A DNA stretch of 26,326 nucleotides from Phallusia fumigata (lineage: Eukaryota > Chordata > Ascidiacea > Phlebobranchia > Ascidiidae), in contig QXVZ01032862.1 of NCBI GenBank assembly GCA_008931825.1, positions 5,251-31,576 on the forward strand, written 5' to 3'. The translations under genes and the position numbers were made by a program. The notes under the pieces are model-generated. The model did not search any database. It was not told where the DNA came from and saw only the letters and a list, made by a program, of their open reading frames with translations. Shown one piece after another: positions 20,256-26,326 of this stretch (position 1 is the stretch's first letter; the number at the start of each line of letters is the position of its first letter).

Positions 20256-20474
20256 TACGTCACCATTGCACTGGGCTACGCTCGTTGTTATGTCACACCG
20301 AGCACGTCACTATGACGTCACACGCCTTATTGCCATGGCAATCTGCGCGCAGTGCAGGCTGACATTCGTCGTCACGAAAGACGACGGACTAACGAGGCTA
20401 TTACTTTTATTATTACGCAATAACACTGGACTCCTGGCCCGGATCATCACGACGATGTCATAGCGATGACGTCA
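20256..20474. promoter_or_regulatory. Cluster of CRE/bZIP-like and palindromic sites
   Basis: Within 219 bp there are two full palindromic CRE sites, TGACGTCA (20313-20320 and 20467-20474). Two half-sites precede them: TACGTCA (20256-20262) and CACGTCA (20303-20309). TTACGCAA (20413-20420) resembles a C/EBP- or PAR-bZIP-type site. Two further palindromes are ATTGCCATGGCAAT (20329-20342), like an RFX X-box, and CTGCGCGCAG (20343-20352). The block lies between convergent genes and may overlap a 3' UTR, so its role is unknown. Confidence 0.4.
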
Positions 20475-20705
20475 CGACATGAGCAGACCCCACAAAGGGG
20501 TCGGAGGGGTTGTAGGTAAATTATTAGGTCTTGAACAATAGCGGGCGGGTATGTACAGTAAGGAAAATCACCAAGATCGGGGTCAGGTTCGCAGGGTTCC
20601 TGTTTAAACTCGGGGCTGCTGGCGCAATAAATGGCTTCGGAAAAGAAAATTTGCTTTTTGACAAATATAGACGGCAGCGCTAATAATGTGTAATCATTTG
20701 ATTGG

Positions 20706-23700
20706 CTAATCTAGCTCGCTGCTTGACGAGGATGACGACGAACTATTGGAGCTCTTGGAGTACTGAAAAAGAAGAAATATTTTATGAGTAAAGATGTTTA
20801 AGATCAAAATGAAATAAATTTTAACGTTGCCATTGTCAACGGAAATACACTACAAATTATACGTTTTCATCTATCTACCTTTCTAATCAGTTCTCTGTTT
20901 TTCTGCCTCTCCTTATTCAGTTGATCTTGTGTTTGCTTCAGAACAGACTGAAGTTTTCCAGCAGCTGTTCCCAAATCTTTGGTCAACTGTTTTTCTTTGT
21001 CCAGTCGCTCCTGCATCAAAAGTTAAACTGTTTTAAATGCTTTAAATATGTTTAAGGCAATCTTTGTTTTGTAGTGTCGTTTTGGAATTACTCTTGTGTT
21101 TTACATCCCAAGTTTGTAGCACTTTTGCACCTGTATGCAACTAGTACAGCAAACCCTTACAATTTAAGTAACAACTAATCGACTGCTCAAATTATTTTCA
21201 TGAATTAAAAAAATAATGTTACACAGTTTGTTGAGTTTACAAAGCCCAAATTAAAACCTGAAAACTTTTGATTTTACACTTTTCTTGGGAACTAAAGTTT
21301 CACAGCTTAAGTAAAAAATTATGATAGGATTCATAGTGATGAAAATAAAACAAAAAACACCAAAAATGTGAACAGGGAACTTGAGTTGAATATAAACCAA
21401 AAATGATAAATACACGAAATTAAGTCAAGCGTTTGAATCAGTTACTTGCCAAAATTGCAATAATAATTTTGCCAATTATTGCAATTAAACCTGAAAGATG
21501 ATTTGCCAATATTTTTCACTTGTCAAATGCAGAAATAACTAGCATTTAAGGAGGTTTGAGTAAACATTAGATGCAACACAATAAATGTGTAATGATTTAG
21601 CTCTTTTAAGGACACTATAAAGGTTTTAATTGTTTTGTTAAGTTCACTTTTACAATCTTTTTTTTGCAAACATTACTCAAACAAAAAGATCAGAGGGGGA
21701 ACTATACATTAATTGTGAACTTGTCATTTGCCAATGTTTCAAAGCAGTTTTGTGTAAAATTGTCACTGAAAGTGTTGATAAAGCATTATTTCAGTTGTTT
21801 TAAAGTTATAAGGTTCTTTCTTGCCTTTAGTTTTTCAATTTCGGCATCATCGTGACCATTTGCTTGTGGTGGATTTTCACGTGGCTGGTGACAAAACAAA
21901 ATCATGATGAAAAACATAAAAGTGTTGGTGTGAAAATAAAAATCGCATGCAAAAGATGATTCAATCAATTCATGCAGTAGTGTTAGTTGATAAAACAGCG
22001 ACTGTCCTATGTAAAAACACAGTGACTGTCCTTTGCAAAACTTGTTTAGAGAAGAGAACTATTACGGAAAATATCTTTTTGTTGGTGACAGTAAGTTTTT
22101 GGTTTAAATAGATGCAACTTAAATTTGCATTGCTCGTCCTAAAATTTTTGCAAACATACTTCAAAAGCTATAAATCTGATTGGTACTTATTATCTTGTCA
22201 GCTTTCTTAGCCATTTTCATAGTAAAAGCATTAATTGCACAATCCAGCACACCACCACAGTGCTAAGCAAATTAGGCCACCAGAACACAAACAAAAGCAA
22301 AGAAAAGATTTTTCACATCACGGCACCGATGACTACCTGATTATTAACCTTGTGTTCAATAATTAAAAAGCCCTGATCGTCCTCAGTTAGTTTCACCTCT
22401 CCGTCGGACACTGGAACCGGCGATCCCGACTCCAGCGATTCCGTTCCGGAAGCTACATCGCGAAGCTACACCATTGCCAAGAAAATCTCTCAATTACAGA
22501 ACTACAAGGAGCGGTCAAGCATAACAGGATGCATGCGATGATGATTAAGTCATGCCGCAAATGCAAGTAGTCAGTTACCATGGTTACCTCAGGTGGGATG
22601 TCTTGATTGGTTGAAAGCTCTGTTAGTTTTTGGTTACTTGTGTCCAGTTCGGTTTGCGTCTAGTAAGCGTTAGTAAAAATGCATTTATGTGATGATGTGT
22701 TAGAATGACCCTCATTCAACAATCTTTTATCACAACTCACAACATTTAACCACAAACAATTTCAATTCCTGATTGCGGTATGACACTAGCAGATTCACAT
22801 GTTTGTTTTCTTTAGCATGTATATATATCATGTCAATTTTCCTGCTAGAAATCAAAATTTCCTTCACAAATTTTCTATCTACTCTACAAAGCACCAAAAA
22901 GATACATCTACAAATCCAGACAAATTTCAAGCGATGATTTCAGAGCATCCAACAAGAATGTTTTGTTTTGTATTTCTTACCTCTCCAAGTTCAAGTTTGA
23001 GTTTCTCACATTCCTTCATCGTTTCCTCGAGTTGACAAGCTTTGTCATTCAAGGCCTAAAAAAGTTTTAAAAAATGCATCAACCATGACAAAATTAGTAT
23101 AGATGGGCAAAGTGGCTAGCATTGAAAGTAAAGCCTGCACATCTGTTAAAAACAGGAACATTTTAGTTTTCTAAAAAATATGGTGACCGATCTATTCATA
23201 CATTCACATGTGTAACACAAAAAAAGCTGAGCACACATAGGCATCTCGTTAATAAAATGAATACAAAGGGGGTCAAACCAAGGCACTAAATAATAATGAA
23301 GTTGATAAAATACTGGCAAATTTACCTTTTCAACTTCCTCTCTCAATCTCTTCTCATCGATAATTGCTCTTTCTTTCTCTTTCTTTGCCTCTGCAATAAT
23401 TTCCTCCTTTTTCTGCTCCTCTTTCTCTGCAGCACTTTGCAGTTGGATCAGAAGTTCCTCCTGAAAAAAGTGGTATGAAGCTTTGAAACCAATTTTCCAT
23501 TGCATTTTTTGCCTGCAATATTGATAACCTTGTGAAGCTTAAATAGTCAAGTTCCATCCTTATAAGTGCCAGGTCCAGAGATTAGTTAATTGCTGGGAAA
23601 GTCACTTTGGCCTAACAAAAAAGGCAAAAAAACTTCTGCTTGGAATGTAAACATTTTCAAAAGCCATTGGTACAATCCAATGACAGGTAATGGTTGAGGG

Positions 23701-26051
23701 TTTAAATCTCAGTGTAACCATCTATTTGGCCCTATGTGCCAGTTCAGTTCAAATATTAAGTATTTCTTGTGTACTAAATATTCTAGGGCCAACTTACAGT
23801 GGAAGAAATAGCTGATTTGTATTTCTCCAACTCCTGTTGTTTTTCATGTAGAGCTGTTTCATGGGACGACGATTGCTCTTCAAACTCACGATTTCGCTTC
23901 AGTGCGGAGTCAAGTGATGTTTGCAAAGCATCAAGCTTTCCAGAAATTTTGTCAGATTTGGATTTCAAATCTGTGTTTTCCTGGAGAACATTTTTTCAAA
24001 GTTATTAATTAAGTTATGCTTGGCTGTGTAGCCTAGAAATTCTGTTGTAAAAAAATTTGTAAAAAACTTCACCTTTTCCAACTTTTCCAGTTTCTCCTTC
24101 GTGCAGTCACTGGCTTCATTGTTAACCACTACCACTGATTGTGATGCAGATTCAAGAAAAGAACAAATCCATTGTGAAAAGTTCTGAAAAGGTTTTAATA
24201 TGGGACTTAATAAATTTTGCAGTTGACAATGTGAAAAAAAAGTAACATTAATGCAGCCAACATACATATTTATTCTACCAGTACACATATGTTTTGCTTA
24301 ATATAAAACCGGACAAGTGAATTACAATGGACACTGTGTCCTGGCAATGGGTGAACACAAGTACAAACCTTGGATTCACATGACACAGATGGAAAGGCTT
24401 TTTGTAGGGAGTCTTTTACTTCATTACGAGCTTCATCAACTGCACATGATACCTCGTCCTATAAAACAATGCCCTGAGTTTTAACATGAGTTAATGGCCC
24501 ATAAATGTTAACTTTAGAGCTAAAAGTTCCATTAAAACAGGTCCAAAACATTATTGCAAATAGAAGATAAAGCTAGTTCACACACTATTAAAATATATAT
24601 GATCACATTGTAGTAAGAGTAAGGTTAGAAACCTTGCAGTAATCAAGCTGTTTTAGGTAAAATGCATTGTTGTAAATCTGGATTTCAATCAATTTCTTTT
24701 TCAAAAAATTTTGCTTGCATTTTCTATCATTTGGCAGCATTAATTTTTGATTTGGTTAAAGGAAAAACAACAGATGTTTATTGCATAATTTTACAATATG
24801 TCGATGGTAAAAGGCTTAGTATTAATTATTAATTGCGTTTCTATTGAGTATTTAACAAGTCGCATAAAACATGCAAAAACAAGTAAAAACGACAATGAAA
24901 ATTAAGCAACAAAATCTTGCAAAAATAACAAAAAAAGCTAACAAAAGATTGAAAAACTATTGGTGACATACGATTAACTTGTTCTTTCAATTAAACACTA
25001 ATGCCTAAATGATGTGAAAACATTTTGCTTGTCACTAGCAAAATGTGGTTTAAAACATGAAAACCAAAACCATGTCGACAACAAAAAAGACAAACAGTTT
25101 AAACATCTGTCCAAGTTAACATGCATGGTCACTTGACATCATGCATGGCTGACCTTAGCAGCTGCGACTCTGTCGCGGGCCATTTTTTCGGCCACAGACA
25201 CTGCTTCCATGGCTTTCCAATTCCGTTCGCGGAGCTCCTGGTTTCAAAAAAATTTACTTTCTAATCACTTTTTCCCACCAAAAGTGCTGGGATTTGTTTT
25301 CAATTTTGTTCCCAGGCACAAAACAAACAGTATTTTTACTTTGTGCACATAAAATAAAAGGGCCATAAAACAGACAAAATCAGGGTTAATTTTACCCTTT
25401 TATGCCAAAGTCAAAAAATGAAGGAGCAGGTCCCATTTGCAAAGCAATAAATAATAGCCACCCCTAAAAATAATATACAGCACAAAAAATATGTGAAAGC
25501 AGCTTCTTAGTGGGCCATGAATCCTCCAAATTTAGAAAACTAAAATATCACTTACATTGTTTTTCTTCTTTAGCTTTTCAACTTCCTCCATTGATTTCTC
25601 TATTTTGCTATTTTGTTCATCCAACTCTTTCTGGAGACAAACAATTCTTTCCTCCTTCTCTTTTATTCTGCACAAAAGTTGATCAATTGTTTAATAAAGC
25701 AAAAATAATTTTAGCATCACTGAATTCAACAACAAAAAGTTATTACTAAAACTTACTCAGTGGAATGCTTCTCTGTGTCGGTTTTGGCAGATTCATTGTT
25801 GCTCTAAAAATTAGTTTTAGGTTTATTAAAAATGGTTTGTTAATTTATTCCAATATCCCAATGAGTTTTTAGCCTGAAGTGCGTGGGAAGAATATGGTGA
25901 TTGTAAATTTGGTATCAACGTTGGGTGTAAGATCAGGAAGTTGCCTTTCACTTTTTAACATGAAAGAGCTGTTATCTACATATGATAGCTTAGTCCACAC
26001 AGATTTACCAAACACAAACACACTCAACAGCTTGTCCTTACTTCGCTGCCA
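20706..26051 (-). CDS. RRBP1 (p180) / kinectin family coiled-coil protein, C-terminal exons
   Basis: RRBP1 and kinectin are ER-membrane proteins with very long coiled coils, implicated in ribosome/mRNA binding and kinesin anchoring. Minus-strand exons: 26051(partial)-26042, 25803-25757, 25667-25556, 25237-25154, 24458-24369, 24183-24073, 23980-23798, 23460-23326, 23055-22981, 22659-22588, 22465-22349, 21884-21825, 21010-20879 and 20762-20706, about 425 aa. LKKKNN joined to ELRERNWKAMEA matches the family's LREKNWKAMEAL. FPSVSCESK joined to NFSQWICSF fits the kinectin FPKVSV...EWL region. LKERLDKEKQLTKDLGTAAG resembles the RRBP1 end LKERLEKEKKLTSDLGRAAT. The end is a serine-rich tail ending ELD. 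The N-terminal membrane anchor and repeats are outside the window. One intron (21824-21013) has a GC donor. Ascidians may have one pre-duplication gene, so no symbol is given. Confidence 0.88.
25259..25542 (+). repeat. Duplicated intronic segment, copy 1
   Basis: This piece of the intron between the exons at 25667-25556 and 25237-25154 is repeated at 26053-26326. It begins TTCTAATCACTTTTTCCC and ends AATTTAGAAAACTA. The copies differ by scattered substitutions and one roughly 10-bp deletion in copy 2. Confidence 0.9.
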
Positions 26052-26326
26052 NTTCTAATCACTTTTTCCCACCAAAAGTGCTGAAATTTGTTTTTAATTT
26101 TGTTTCCAGGCACAAAACAAACAGTATTTTCACTTTGTGCACATAAAATAAAAGCACCATAAAACAGAGTTAATTTCACCCTGTTTTGCCAATGTCAAAA
26201 AATGAAGGAGCAGGTCCCATTTGCAAAGCAATAAATAATAGTCACCCCTAAAAATAATATACAGCACAAAAAATATGTGAAAGCAGTTTCTTAGTTGGCC
26301 ATGAATCCTCCAAATTTAGAAAACTA
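26052..26326 (+). repeat. N base and duplicated intronic segment, copy 2 (probable alternate allele)
   Basis: The only ambiguous base in the window, N at 26052, sits exactly at the left edge of the second copy. Immediately left of it, 26051-26042 reads as the end of an exon of the RRBP1-like gene with a good donor (GAA|GTAAGG). To the right, the sequence is intron from much further along the same gene. The order is therefore biologically odd and suggests two overlapping contigs joined end to end. Confidence 0.8.

Larger units (their letters stand above)
19636..20705. other. Convergent BABAM2 / RRBP1-like 3' region
   Basis: The region between the two stop codons holds an hAT-like element (19865-20091), then a GC-richer, CpG-containing block from about 20060 to 20640. 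The minus strand has AATAAA at 20411-20406 and again near 20198, so part of this block is probably the 3' UTR of the RRBP1-like gene. A plus-strand 65-codon frame at 20266-20463 has no family resemblance and is treated as chance. GACCCC/GGGGTC at 20486-20502 forms a short hairpin. Confidence 0.5.

Noticed and set aside
20266-20463. 65-codon plus-strand frame with a Leu run
   Set aside because: It lies in the CpG-rich site cluster, with no recognisable motif and no splice partners. The open length is plausible by chance in GC-richer DNA.
23560-23760. Possible degenerate tRNA-derived SINE (B-box-like GGGTTTAAATCTC)
   Set aside because: No A box at the right distance, no tail and no second copy in the window.

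Overview
The window looks like part of a compact, AT-rich animal genome, most likely an ascidian tunicate of the Ciona type. This is inference: the genes are animal-specific, lie close together and alternate in strand, many introns are short (59 nt in GEMIN6, 63 nt in BABAM2), and small hAT-like elements are frequent. All gene calls come from reading translated exons against remembered family sequences; no search was run. Exon junctions were set by GT/AG (once GC/AG) signals and checked for phase continuity.

Layout, left to right. 1-600 holds an interspersed repeat and the 3' end of a HAUS2-like gene (- strand, 596-1293). Just upstream on the same strand is a small histone-fold gene resembling CENP-W (about 1589-2311). 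2883-4291 (-) is a glycine-rich RRM protein. 5662-6191 (+) is GEMIN6, 6609-7681 (-) is SRP9, and 9332-10639 (+) is a single-exon NSUN5. So four neighbouring genes serve RNA or RNP biology: an RNA-binding protein, the SMN complex, the signal recognition particle and 28S rRNA methylation. 11254-15616 (-) is L2HGDH in ten exons. Head-to-head with it at 16176-19635 (+) is BABAM2 (BRE/BRCC45) in nine exons. Tail-to-tail with BABAM2 are the last fourteen exons of an RRBP1/kinectin coiled-coil gene (-, 20706 to about 26051).

Non-genic content includes four hAT-like terminal-inverted-repeat elements (8704-8988, 14141-14415, 18749-18963, 19865-20091), a small transposase-like relic (8000-8272), an inverted pair of an unclassified repeat (167-554 and 18014-18219), and a 42-bp repeat pair. 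A perfect 16-bp palindrome lies in the L2HGDH/BABAM2 promoter gap. A dense cluster of bZIP-like and palindromic sites lies at 20256-20474.

The right edge carries a probable assembly fault. After a single N at 26052, the last 274 bases repeat 25259-25542 with a few percent difference, which suggests a second allele placed in tandem. I found no CRISPR array, no tRNA or rRNA gene, and no convincing unknown multi-gene system. The most useful leads are the CENP-W-like/HAUS2 pair, the false duplication, and the two regulatory-looking clusters.
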